NCBI RefSeq assembly: GCF_000018025.1
Contig: NC_009831.1
Coordinates: forward strand, 5,374,501 to 5,438,500
Direction: 5' to 3'
From: Shewanella sediminis HAW-EB3
GTDB lineage: Bacteria > Pseudomonadota > Gammaproteobacteria > Enterobacterales > Shewanellaceae
DNA length: 64,000 nt
This document shows positions 44,383-53,803 of the stretch, in pieces. The translations under genes and the position numbers were made by a program. The notes beneath the pieces were generated by a model, which was not told the DNA's origin, ran no database searches, and saw nothing but the letters and a program-made list of their open reading frames with translations. Positions within the stretch are counted from its first letter, which is position 1; each line of letters starts with the position of its first letter.

Positions 44383-44706
44383 TCACTTTCTCTTCTTCGG
44401 GCAATCCTCGAAGGCTTGCTGTCTTTTATTGATATATTCGGCAACGATTCTGTCGGCCTCATCAAGGCTCATCTCTTCTTTTATCAGCCCCCTTTCCAGT
44501 AGGCTTTGTTTAAGTTTAGACCGATCTTTAATGGGCGGCATGGCGCCACAGGGGGATATCTGTTTCAGATTATTAGCAGGCGCATCAGATAGCGTGTCAT
44601 TAGCCGCCGAACTCCTGTCGTCAAGCCCAGAAGCACAGGCCGTAAGCGTGCCTGACAACAGGGCGACTGAAATGATGGAGACGCACAAAGAGAGGACGGT
44701 TTTCAT
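44383..44706 (-). CDS. Small predicted lipoprotein
   Basis: A 107-residue protein with a lipoprotein signal (lipobox LTAC, cysteine at about 24) and a charged C-terminal half (ERGLIKEEMSLDEADRIVAE, then YINKRQQAFEDCPKK). No family is recognised. It ends 14 nt before the M6 protease start, so the two may be cotranscribed. The two remaining cysteines could form a disulfide bond. Confidence 0.65.
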   Translation of the reverse strand: MKTVLSLCVSIISVALLSGTLTACASGLDDRSSAANDTLSDAPANNLKQISPCGAMPPIKDRSKLKQSLLERGLIKEEMSLDEADRIVAEYINKRQQAFEDCPKKRK

Positions 44707-44889
44707 AGCACACCCAATAACATTAACTCACAAAACTGTAACAGCCTGAGGGGCGGTTTCACAGCTTATCGTCAACATTTATCCGGTCTTTACCTAGCTT
44801 TGCGCTTAACCCGCCTAAATTGATCGTTTTATCATCGATACCGTACAGCGGGCGGATAATTCGGGAAAACAAAACTGACAATGTTCGCT

Positions 44890-47049
<2,160 letters not shown>

Positions 47050-47116
47050 CTAACCAAAGATAAATTGAATACAATATCCCGATTATGTCGAGAAGCCGCT
47101 CTCGATGCAAGAGGGG

Positions 47117-47270
47117 AAAAGAAAGCGGTAAGTCGTAAGCTCAAGAGAGAGCTGAGAAAGTGGCGAGTGGCGAGTGGCGAGTGGCGAGTGGCGAGTGGCG
47201 AGTGGCGAGTGGCGAGTGGCGAGTGGCGAGCAGATGATAAAAAAGAAAAAGAGTAACAAGCAACAAAAAC
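47117..47270. repeat. Dispersed GAGAAAG-type repeat, copy 2, expanded
   Basis: Blocks TAAGTCGTAAGCTC, AGAGCTGAGAAAG, CAGATGAT and AACAAGCAAC match the copy at 26916-27000. Between them sits the ten-fold TGGCGAG array. Confidence 0.65.
47161..47230. repeat. 7-bp tandem repeat, 10 perfect units
   Basis: Ten head-to-tail copies of TGGCGAG without any mismatch, 70 bp in all. The related copy at 26916 has one imperfect unit. Perfect units suggest recent expansion by slippage. The 63-residue frame across it is not a gene. Confidence 0.95.
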
Positions 47271-47279
47271 TATGTTGTC

Positions 47280-47305
47280 ATCCCGGCGATGCTTTTAGCC
47301 GGGAT
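47280..47305. terminator. GC-rich palindrome downstream of marC
   Basis: ATCCCGGC and GCCGGGAT form an 8-bp stem with a 10-nt loop. It lies about 160 nt past the marC stop codon. No U run follows on the minus strand (GACAAC), so it may be a repeat rather than a terminator. Confidence 0.4.
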
Positions 47306-47403
47306 CTAATGCTTTTTAGCGATTAAAATTGCAAAGCTAAAGAGTGTAAATCAAAAGCTGGATTCTGAAGCCAGTTCAGAATGACGGCCTTCAAGCCCTG
47401 CAA

Positions 47404-47430
47404 GATTCGCGGCTAAAGCCGCTCCTACAT
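47404..47430. repeat. Dispersed REP-like palindrome, copy 2
   Basis: GATTCGCGGCTAAAGCCGCT followed by CCTACAT. The perfect palindrome GCGGCTAAAGCCGC (loop TAAA) is identical to that of copies 3 and 4. Confidence 0.8.
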
Positions 47431-47462
47431 AAAGAATCAGCCGCTTCAGCCCGTAGCTCGGC

Positions 47463-48068
47463 TTACGGAACAGCCTGGCCTATGTGGGACATATAATCTG
47501 CAATGCCATCGAGGAACATCTGTACCGAAATCATCACGAGTACCATACCCATCAGGCGTTCGACCGCCGTAAGTCCCTTCTCTCCGAGTACCTTAGTGAA
47601 TACTTTATAGAAGAGTAGAATGACGGCACTCGCACCCCATGCAGCCAGCAGGGCTATGGTCCAGTCCATCATACGGGAGCTGTCTGTATGAGCTAACAGG
47701 ATCAGTGCGGCTAACACCGAGGGGCCAGCCATCAAGGGGATGGCCATGGGCACGATAAAGGGCTCTTCACCCGCCGCCAATCCAACGACACCACCCGGCT
47801 GGGGAAAGATCATTCTTATCGCAATGAGGAACAAAATAATACCACCGGCAATACTCACCGACTCAGATTTTAAGTTAAGGAAGTTTAGAATGGCTTCACC
47901 GGCAAACAGAAATAACAGCATAATCACGAGTGCAAATACCAGCTCTCTGATCAGTACCCTACGGCGTTTCTTGGGCTCAATATGACGCAGTATCGACGCA
48001 AAAATAGGTAGATTCCCCAAGGGATCCATGATAAGAAACAACATAACTGCGGCGGAAAAGATATCCAT
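47463..48068 (-). CDS. MarC-family membrane protein YhgN
   Basis: Inner-membrane protein of 201 residues with six predicted helices, in the MarC (NAAT-like) family; closest by feel to E. coli YhgN. The conserved opening FLIMDPLGNLPIFASIL and the internal AGPSVLAALILLA match the family. Transport activity has been suggested, but no substrate is established. It stands alone, with repeats downstream. Confidence 0.9.
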   Translation of the reverse strand: MDIFSAAVMLFLIMDPLGNLPIFASILRHIEPKKRRRVLIRELVFALVIMLLFLFAGEAILNFLNLKSESVSIAGGIILFLIAIRMIFPQPGGVVGLAAGEEPFIVPMAIPLMAGPSVLAALILLAHTDSSRMMDWTIALLAAWGASAVILLFYKVFTKVLGEKGLTAVERLMGMVLVMISVQMFLDGIADYMSHIGQAVP

Positions 48069-48306
48069 AAAACATGCTTAGTGAGAGGCCAATATATCCC
48101 TATATTCTATAACCTTTCTCAAACACTTCCATAGACAAATTACACCAGCAAGCTCACAACTCACAGAAACAGGCGACATTCTCATCTGTTTCTGCTCGAT
48201 ATTCACCCTCAGCACGTCGTTTTTTTGTTCTGTGTGTAAATTCTACTTATTCGTCTCAAGACTGGTATACTATGTGTCGTTTTCCAAGGCCTCCTCTTAA
48301 GAAATC

Positions 48307-49836
48307 ATGCTCTATCTTCTAGCCAGTTGTATCGCACTATTGTTAGGTCCTATTTTCTATCGCTTTTTCACGGCAGAAAACGGACTCCAGAAAGGCCTGG
48401 ATGGATTTATATTCGTCTCCTTAGGCGGTTTAGTGCTGGTTCATATTTTACCCGAACTTCTGGAGCATGGCGGATTCCTTGCCATCATCTTTGTCATCAT
48501 TGGCCTCTGGGGGCCCACGGCCAGTGAACGACTCTTCCACCGATACTCTGAAGTCACCCATAATCTGACGCTTATTCTCGGAATAGGTGGACTGCTGCTG
48601 CATACCATCACAGACGGCGGGGCCATGGTATTGGCTCAGCAAGATGAGAATTCAATTCTACTGGCCTTAGGGGTCATACTTCATCGACTCCCTGTTGGTT
48701 TAGCCATCTGGTGGTTGCTTAAGCCGCAAGTGGGTGCACGCTGGGCCATGGTGGTTCTTGGCTGCATGATGCTGCTGACCAGCGTTGGATACTTTGCCGG
48801 TGAACAACTGCTCGCTCATTTGAGTCTGGATAATACCGTATACCTGCAGTCCTTCGTCACAGGCTCTATTCTTCATGTTGTACTGCACCAACCCCATGGT
48901 CAGAGCCATGAAGATAAACAAGGCAGATATGAGTACCATGCCGGGATCGGCAGTCTGCTCGGTATCGGCTTACTGTTTGTATTGCTGATGATGGACTCGG
49001 GCGGACACGAACACCACCATCACAGCCACAGCACAGAGCAACTGGGTGATTGGATGCTGACGCTTGCGCCGGTATTGCTGCTCAGCTATACAGTTGCCGC
49101 CATCAGATTCAATTTCGGCCTGTCTCCACACAACACGGAACTGGGTCAGAGGTGGTTACAGCGATTAGCGGGGCCGGAAGCCCTGATTATTACCGCACTC
49201 CTGCTCGGCCCTGTTATTGCCCTGTTTCAGCTGATCGGCCTCTCGCTTCTCGGGACGCTACTGACGCTGGCCAAGGTTGAACCAACCGATCCGCATCTCT
49301 CCTTGCCCAAATCTCCCTGGCGTTTCGGCTTCGCCCACCTCATTGACCGAAGTGCGCCCTGGATACTGTTAAGCTTGATTCTCGCCAATTTAATTGGTCA
49401 CCCGGCTGTCCCCTTGGCTAATCCGGCAATTCAGGTTGCCGTGCTACTCGTGCTGTTTTTGCCGATGCGTTTTTGTAACTTAGGCGGTGCGGTACTGGCA
49501 CTGTCGTTAGCCTATAGCGGTTGGAGTATGCCGGCGGTAATGCTGGCCCTAATCGCGGCACCTATCTTTAATCTTGCTCAGTTGAAACTGATGAACTGGA
49601 CACTCAGAGTGCTTGTTATCACTCTGGTACTTGGCTGCTCATTGATAACGGCAATGATAGCGCCTCAATGGCATGCCATGATGACCCTGCCAGACCCGAT
49701 AAACACGGTATCGCTAGTCATCCTGGCCGCCCTGTTCGCGGCAAGCTTATTACGCTTAGGCCCGAGAAAGTTTATGGCGAGGATCATGCTGCTAAAGCCA
49801 AAAGCGCATAGTCACTCCCATGAGCACAAGCATTAG
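48307..49836 (+). CDS. ZIP-like multi-pass protein with His-rich loop and permease-like C half
   Basis: A 509-residue membrane protein with about 13 hydrophobic segments. The N-terminal half looks like a ZIP metal transporter: H46-x3-E50 in helix 2, H99-x3-DG, the HRLPVGLAI motif (H126) where ZIPs have HExPEG, and H190/H194. A histidine-rich loop GHEHHHHSHS (233-242) follows. The C-terminal half (about 285-495) resembles the end of DUF318/ArsP-type permeases, and the protein ends HSHSHEHKH. A role in divalent metal handling is inferred. There is no operon partner. Confidence 0.7.
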   Translation: MLYLLASCIALLLGPIFYRFFTAENGLQKGLDGFIFVSLGGLVLVHILPELLEHGGFLAIIFVIIGLWGPTASERLFHRYSEVTHNLTLILGIGGLLLHTITDGGAMVLAQQDENSILLALGVILHRLPVGLAIWWLLKPQVGARWAMVVLGCMMLLTSVGYFAGEQLLAHLSLDNTVYLQSFVTGSILHVVLHQPHGQSHEDKQGRYEYHAGIGSLLGIGLLFVLLMMDSGGHEHHHHSHSTEQLGDWMLTLAPVLLLSYTVAAIRFNFGLSPHNTELGQRWLQRLAGPEALIITALLLGPVIALFQLIGLSLLGTLLTLAKVEPTDPHLSLPKSPWRFGFAHLIDRSAPWILLSLILANLIGHPAVPLANPAIQVAVLLVLFLPMRFCNLGGAVLALSLAYSGWSMPAVMLALIAAPIFNLAQLKLMNWTLRVLVITLVLGCSLITAMIAPQWHAMMTLPDPINTVSLVILAALFAASLLRLGPRKFMARIMLLKPKAHSHSHEHKH

Positions 49837-49842
49837 GGCTAA

Positions 49843-49885
49843 GATAGTTTTAAGCTCGGGACAGAGCTGAGAAAGCTGCGAGTTT
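49843..49885. repeat. Dispersed GAGAAAG-type repeat, copy 3
   Basis: GTTTTAAGCTCGGGACAGAG then CTGAGAAAGCTGCGAG. Same family as 26916 and 47117, and directly joined to REP-like palindrome copy 3. Confidence 0.6.
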
Positions 49886-49890
49886 CTCCA

Positions 49891-49920
49891 TGTAGGAGCG
49901 GCTTTAGCCGCGAATGTTTA
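49891..49920. repeat. Dispersed REP-like palindrome, copy 3
   Basis: TGTAGGAGCGGCTTTAGCCG followed by CGAATGTTTA, in the opposite orientation to copies 1, 2 and 4. It contains GCGGCTTTAGCCGC. Confidence 0.8.
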
Positions 49921-50045
49921 AGGGCTACGAGATTATCCTCAAAACTCGATCCTCGTGGCTTTCTTTCCCTTATCCCCCCAAGTTAATGGCAATAATTTCA
50001 AATCCGGTTTAGATTCAGAATATAGTCCAATAAGTTTGAGTTCCT

Positions 50046-50807
50046 ATGTGCATTCTCTTTATTGCCCTGAATCAACACCCCGAGTATCCCTTGATAGTCT
50101 GTGCCAACAGAGATGAGTTTCATCACCGTCCCACCGAGCCTGCCCATTTCTGGAAACCTGACAATGAACTGTTAGCGGGTAAAGATCTTGAAGCGGGTGG
50201 TAGCTGGTTCGGGATCAACAAGGAGGGTGACTTTTCGGCCCTGACCAACCTGCGCAACCCGATGAATCAAAAGAGTAATATGAGAAGCCGTGGCGAGTTA
50301 GTGCTTAAGGCACTTAAACGATATGAGCCGCTCACGGTGAGCTGGCTTAGAGAGCACAGTGAAAACTACAACCCTTTCAACTTAATCTTCGGCCATGCCG
50401 ATGAGCTTTACTGCTTCAACAGCACCGCGAAAGATCTGACTCTGTTAACCCCGGGCTTTCACTCGATCAGCAACGGGGCTCTGGATGATATCTGGCCCAA
50501 GATGGCAAGGGGAAGCCTGGCACTGGAGAAGCTGATCACCGAATCGGCAGAGCCCGATATTGATGAGTTAATCAGCATCATGAAGGATGAAACCCGGGCC
50601 GGCGATTTGGATCTACCCCAAACCGGCATAGGCGTCGAATGGGAGCGACTCCTCTCTTCAATATTTATTCGCCACGAAGAGTACGGCACCCGCTCCACCA
50701 GCATCATATTGCAGGATAAGCAGGGCAAGACCCGCTTCATCGAAGTCAGATATGACGGCAAAGGCAGAAACCTTGGCCGTCAGGTGTTTACGGTTGAACC
50801 GGCTTAA
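50046..50807 (+). CDS. NRDE-family (TANGO2-like) protein
   Basis: A 253-residue protein beginning MCILFIALN, with the defining NRDE at residues 21-24 (CANRDEF). DLEAGGSWFGINKEGDFSAL follows, also typical. It belongs to the NRDE/TANGO2 (DUF833) family. The N-terminal Cys2 resembles that of N-terminal nucleophile hydrolases. Haem trafficking has been proposed for TANGO2-like proteins; the bacterial role is open. Its 3' end overlaps the convergent DUF3365 gene by 20 nt. Confidence 0.9.
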   Translation: MCILFIALNQHPEYPLIVCANRDEFHHRPTEPAHFWKPDNELLAGKDLEAGGSWFGINKEGDFSALTNLRNPMNQKSNMRSRGELVLKALKRYEPLTVSWLREHSENYNPFNLIFGHADELYCFNSTAKDLTLLTPGFHSISNGALDDIWPKMARGSLALEKLITESAEPDIDELISIMKDETRAGDLDLPQTGIGVEWERLLSSIFIRHEEYGTRSTSIILQDKQGKTRFIEVRYDGKGRNLGRQVFTVEPA

Positions 50808-51351
50808 GTGAGAGGCTAAATGCCCCTCTAATTTCGCCAGCCTGATAACCTAAGGCGAGATCATCGGGGTAGTTCATCTTTATCTTGTCGTGCAGGGGTT
50901 GGGCGAGATTGCTGCCATGGCATTTAAGACACAGGGGAGTGGTGACCTGCGCCTTCATAAAACGATATTCGCCGTCAACGAGCTCCCCACGCTCTAACTC
51001 TTTCGCCGGCTTTCCGGCTGCAAGTTGCGACTCAAACTCCTTCAGTACTTTTTGCTCCCAAGCATCGGCGACAGCACTGGCATTACGATTCTTCAGGCTG
51101 ACTCGACGGATATTCCATCCGGATTGTTCGGAGAGTTCCCGGGCAATTTCAGGCGCCTTAATGGCACAGACATCGACGGCATTCACTGGCCCTCCCTGTT
51201 GCATCGCCTGTATAAGCTGAGGCTTCAAGGTAGCACCGAACTGTTTAACCAAGCCTTTAGCATCCCGATGTAACTCTTGGGAGGCATTCACCGAAAAGGA
51301 AGAGATTAAGAGAGTGATAGCGAGGATGGCCGGGCTGCGATATTGATTCAT
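50788..51351 (-). CDS. DUF3365 (Tll0287-like) haem-binding periplasmic protein
   Basis: A 187-residue protein with a signal peptide (about 1-23). The domain pattern is DUF3365: a helical first half, the conserved NRNASAVADAWE region, and one c-type haem site CLKCH at 141-145. Such domains occur as haem-based sensors or small cytochromes. As a single-domain periplasmic protein this is probably a monohaem cytochrome c-like carrier or gas or redox sensor. It is convergent with the NRDE gene. Confidence 0.85.
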   Translation of the reverse strand: MNQYRSPAILAITLLISSFSVNASQELHRDAKGLVKQFGATLKPQLIQAMQQGGPVNAVDVCAIKAPEIARELSEQSGWNIRRVSLKNRNASAVADAWEQKVLKEFESQLAAGKPAKELERGELVDGEYRFMKAQVTTPLCLKCHGSNLAQPLHDKIKMNYPDDLALGYQAGEIRGAFSLSLKPVQP

Positions 51352-51474
51352 TGGGGACTACTCCATTAGTTTTTTCTAATTACGCGAGCAATATTAGATA
51401 AAACTAATGGCTAGTGCAAGCCCTGTTTATGATAAGGTCAGGTTATTTCAGTATCTGGTTATTGTGGTAGCTGG

Positions 51475-51897
51475 CTAATTAGAGGTGTGGTCGTGGGTGA
51501 TCACCCAACGGTCATCAATTTTCTCAACCAGTAGGGTAAACACACCATTGGGCTGATCCTTTATCCGGGTAAGCTGCCAGCGCCCAACCACTATCGCCGC
51601 ATAATTACTGAGCATCTTAGTGTCTTTGATGGTGAACTTTAAGGTGCCCAGTGTCGCCTTATCCGGGTAGTTTTTCTTATACGCCGCTAACGTCTCTTCC
51701 CAACCATAGCGAAACTTCTTTCCTGAGACGAAACGCATCTTGTCACTTTGCCAGTATCCCTGCATATATCCGTCGAGATCACCTCGATTCCAGGCATCTT
51801 CCTGCATCGACAATATCTGAGTGATATCATCAGTTGGAACAGCGGTAGCGCTAAACGCAAGTAGCATCAATAAGGCTGAAAATCCCTTTTTAAACAT
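51475..51897 (-). CDS. Secreted SnoaL/DUF4440-like protein
   Basis: A 140-residue protein from the ATG at 51897, which has GGAG 6 nt upstream and starts a signal peptide (MFKKGFSALLMLLAFS, then ATAVP). The frame back to 52020 would run through a repeat and is rejected. The mature part has the NTF2-like pattern ITQILSMQEDAWNRGDLDGY, FVSGKKFRYGWEETLAAYKK and RWVITHDHTS. The fold is clear, but the substrate or partner is unknown. Confidence 0.85.
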   Translation of the reverse strand: MFKKGFSALLMLLAFSATAVPTDDITQILSMQEDAWNRGDLDGYMQGYWQSDKMRFVSGKKFRYGWEETLAAYKKNYPDKATLGTLKFTIKDTKMLSNYAAIVVGRWQLTRIKDQPNGVFTLLVEKIDDRWVITHDHTSN

Positions 51898-51936
51898 GCT
51901 TTTCTCCAAATGTGCGCGATTGGGTGTATGATTGAT

Positions 51937-51998
51937 TATATACCCAAACGACCTCGAAATGCAGAATTCAGCATGTCGAGAAGTGGCTTGGGTATATA
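51937..51998. repeat. 62-bp palindromic dispersed repeat
   Basis: Ends TATATACCCAAACGACCTCG and GTGGCTTGGGTATATA are inverted; the centre is CAGAATTCAGCATGTCGAG. From memory, very similar sequences recur in Shewanella and Vibrio intergenic DNA. It is a single copy here. Confidence 0.7.
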
Positions 51999-52034
51999 CT
52001 ATCTCAACTAACGAATTCACGCCTCGCCATTATA

Positions 52035-52318
52035 TAATACCAATCGGTATAAAGGTGTGGTCACTCAGCGAGAGTTTAGCGCTTGTGAGGCAAGGCAACG
52101 AGTGAGGAACATAGTTATTCTACGTTTAAGCTCGTTAACGCAGTATCGCAAGTGCTAAAACTCGCCTATCAGGAGTGTTTTTGGCTGCCTACTTCTGTGT
52201 TGAATGAGTTCAAAAGGGATCACCATTCCCTCACTCTTTCGCCTTGAATTATGCAGCCAAAAATAACTCTGAGTTGACCACTTTCTTATACCGATTGGTA
52301 TAATACCAATCGGTATAA
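52035..52318. mobile_element. MITE-like element with TACCAATCGGTA termini
   Basis: The left end TAATACCAATCGGTATAA (52035) faces TTATACCGATTGGTAT (52286), and the inverted similarity continues inward (GTGGTCACTCAG against CTGAGTTGACCAC). Internal inverted pairs include GTTTAGCGCTTGTGAGGC with GCAAGTGCTAAAACTC, and TTTTTGGCTGC with GCAGCCAAAAA. A third terminus copy (52303-52318) makes a perfect 33-bp palindrome at the right end. No open reading frame is inside, so it is a non-autonomous element. Confidence 0.8.
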
Positions 52319-52356
52319 TGAGGCCGATTTCATTTTAAATGGCATTGAGTTTTTAT

Positions 52357-52908
52357 ATGTTTCAACAATTTTGCAAATTAGTTTTGAAGTTAACTGGCTG
52401 GACTATCTCAGGTACGCTACCCACCGACAGCCAGTTTGTCGCTATCGTTGGTCCACACACCAGCAACTGGGACTTTATCATAGGCGTACTGGCACGAGGA
52501 GCATTGGGAGCGAAGGTCAACTTTCTCGGGAAACATCAACTATTTATGCCACTTTGGGGATGGTTTTTTAAAGCCGTCGGCGGCAGGCCCGTTGACCGGA
52601 CTAAGAGCAATAATTTAGTCGATGCAGTCGTACAAATCTTCAATTCAGATCCCGACTTTAGTTTGGCGTTAGCGCCGGAAGGCACCAGGAGCCCGGTAAA
52701 ACGCTGGAAGACCGGGTTTTACCATATTGCGAGCAAGGCTAATGTACCGATAATTACCGTAGGTTTAGATTTTGGCAATAAAACGGTGATAATCCCGCAA
52801 GGTACCCCAACCACCGACGATATGCAGCAGGATATGGATCAGATTATCGCCTTTTATCGCGCTATCAAGGGTCGCCACACTAAGGTTATACCCGATTTCC
52901 AGCCCTGA
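52357..52908 (+). CDS. PlsC-type 1-acylglycerol-3-phosphate acyltransferase
   Basis: A membrane-associated acyltransferase of 183 residues. The catalytic HX4D motif is HTSNWD, followed by FLGKHQLF, GGRPVDR and the substrate-binding block EGTRSP. These are the four PlsC/LPLAT motifs in order, in a short-protein subgroup. The ATG at 52357 has GAG at 7 nt; the ATG at 52339 is an alternative with no close ribosome-binding site. The acyl acceptor is not certain. The element upstream abuts its promoter region. Confidence 0.85.
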   Translation: MFQQFCKLVLKLTGWTISGTLPTDSQFVAIVGPHTSNWDFIIGVLARGALGAKVNFLGKHQLFMPLWGWFFKAVGGRPVDRTKSNNLVDAVVQIFNSDPDFSLALAPEGTRSPVKRWKTGFYHIASKANVPIITVGLDFGNKTVIIPQGTPTTDDMQQDMDQIIAFYRAIKGRHTKVIPDFQP

Positions 52909-52993
52909 TAGTGATCAGTTTTCAAACACCAGGATTGCCTATTAAACCACTGGCCGCTATAGTGCGGTCACCACCCACTATTTTATACAATAT

Positions 52994-53620
52994 ATGACTT
53001 TCGATACCTGGCTACTCTACTTTTTCGCGGTACTCCTCATTGCCATCGCTCCCGGCACCATGGCGGTACTGTCGATGAGTCATGGGATTCACTATGGCAA
53101 GAGTCGCAGTTTAGCCACGGCATTAGGCAGTGTCACCTCAGCTCTTATCTTAATGGCGGCATCCGCCGCGGGACTCGGTGCCCTGCTAAGCGCAACCGAG
53201 TATGGCTTTACGATTTTAAAATACTGTGGTGCAGCCTATCTGATATTTCTGGGAATAAAGCTCTTGCTCACCAAGGCAAGCGCGAAAGGCTTGGATCTTC
53301 AACATATCAAGGGGAAAGGCAGTCCTAAACAGATGTTCAAGCAGGCCTTCTTAGTCGGAATAAGTAACCCAAAGGATCTACTGTTTTTTGGTGCCCTGTT
53401 CCCGCAGTTTATCGATATCACTGCCCCCCAAGGGCCACAGCTGGCGACGCTTGCGATCACCTGGGCGATAGTCGATTTCAGTTTCGTGATGCTCTATGCC
53501 AGCATGGCCAATGTACTGGCCCCGACACTCAAGACCAGTAATAAACTGCATTGGTTTGACCGAACCAGCGGTGGCGTTTTTATCACGCTAGCGGCAATTC
53601 TGGTAACGAGAGAAGGGTAA
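52994..53620 (+). CDS. LysE/RhtB-family exporter
   Basis: An inner-membrane amino-acid exporter family protein of 208 residues with six predicted helices. The conserved opening PGTMAVLSMSHGIHYGKSRSL and the second-half block FLVGISNPKDLLFFGALFPQF are diagnostic of LysE/RhtB. The substrate is unknown. It is 85 nt downstream of the acyltransferase on the same strand. Confidence 0.92.
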   Translation: MTFDTWLLYFFAVLLIAIAPGTMAVLSMSHGIHYGKSRSLATALGSVTSALILMAASAAGLGALLSATEYGFTILKYCGAAYLIFLGIKLLLTKASAKGLDLQHIKGKGSPKQMFKQAFLVGISNPKDLLFFGALFPQFIDITAPQGPQLATLAITWAIVDFSFVMLYASMANVLAPTLKTSNKLHWFDRTSGGVFITLAAILVTREG

Positions 53621-53621
53621 G

Positions 53622-53665
53622 AGCAGCGATAAGCTCAAGACAGGGCTGAGAAAGCGGTAAGTCAA
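53622..53665. repeat. Dispersed GAGAAAG-type repeat, copy 4
   Basis: GCGATAAGCTCAAGACAGGG then CTGAGAAAGCGGTAAGT. Same family as the copies at 26916, 47117 and 49843, again close to a REP-like palindrome. Confidence 0.6.
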
Positions 53666-53750
53666 AATCTGGATAGCTCTATACGTACAGCTCATAGCCA
53701 ACTTGCTCTTACTTACCACTTAAAACTTACCGCTTACGACTCTTCTCCTC

Positions 53751-53790
53751 TTAAACATTCGCGGCTAAAGCCGCTCCTACATGGAAAATG
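53751..53790. repeat. Dispersed REP-like palindrome, copy 4
   Basis: TTAAACATTCGCGGCTAAAG followed by CCGCTCCTACATGGAAAATG. It is nearly the reverse complement of copy 3 over 30 bp. It lies in the gap just downstream of the convergent ybdG-like gene. Confidence 0.8.
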
Positions 53791-53803
53791 TCCAACTCGC
53801 AGT

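Larger units (their letters stand above)
51898..52338. other. Repeat-filled intergenic region
   Basis: About 440 nt between divergent genes. It is occupied almost entirely by a 62-bp palindromic repeat (51937-51998) and a 280-bp MITE-like element (52035-52318). The promoters of both neighbours must lie in or beside these repeats. Confidence 0.75.

Noticed and set aside
47161..47230. CRISPR-like array
   Set aside because: The units are 7 bp and directly adjacent, without spacers, and no cas gene is present.
47065..47256. Reading frame through the 7-bp repeat
   Set aside because: It encodes only a periodic Trp-Arg-Val-Ala peptide created by the tandem array.
51898..52020. N-terminal extension of the SnoaL-like protein
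   Set aside because: It would translate the 62-bp repeat and place the signal peptide inside the protein.
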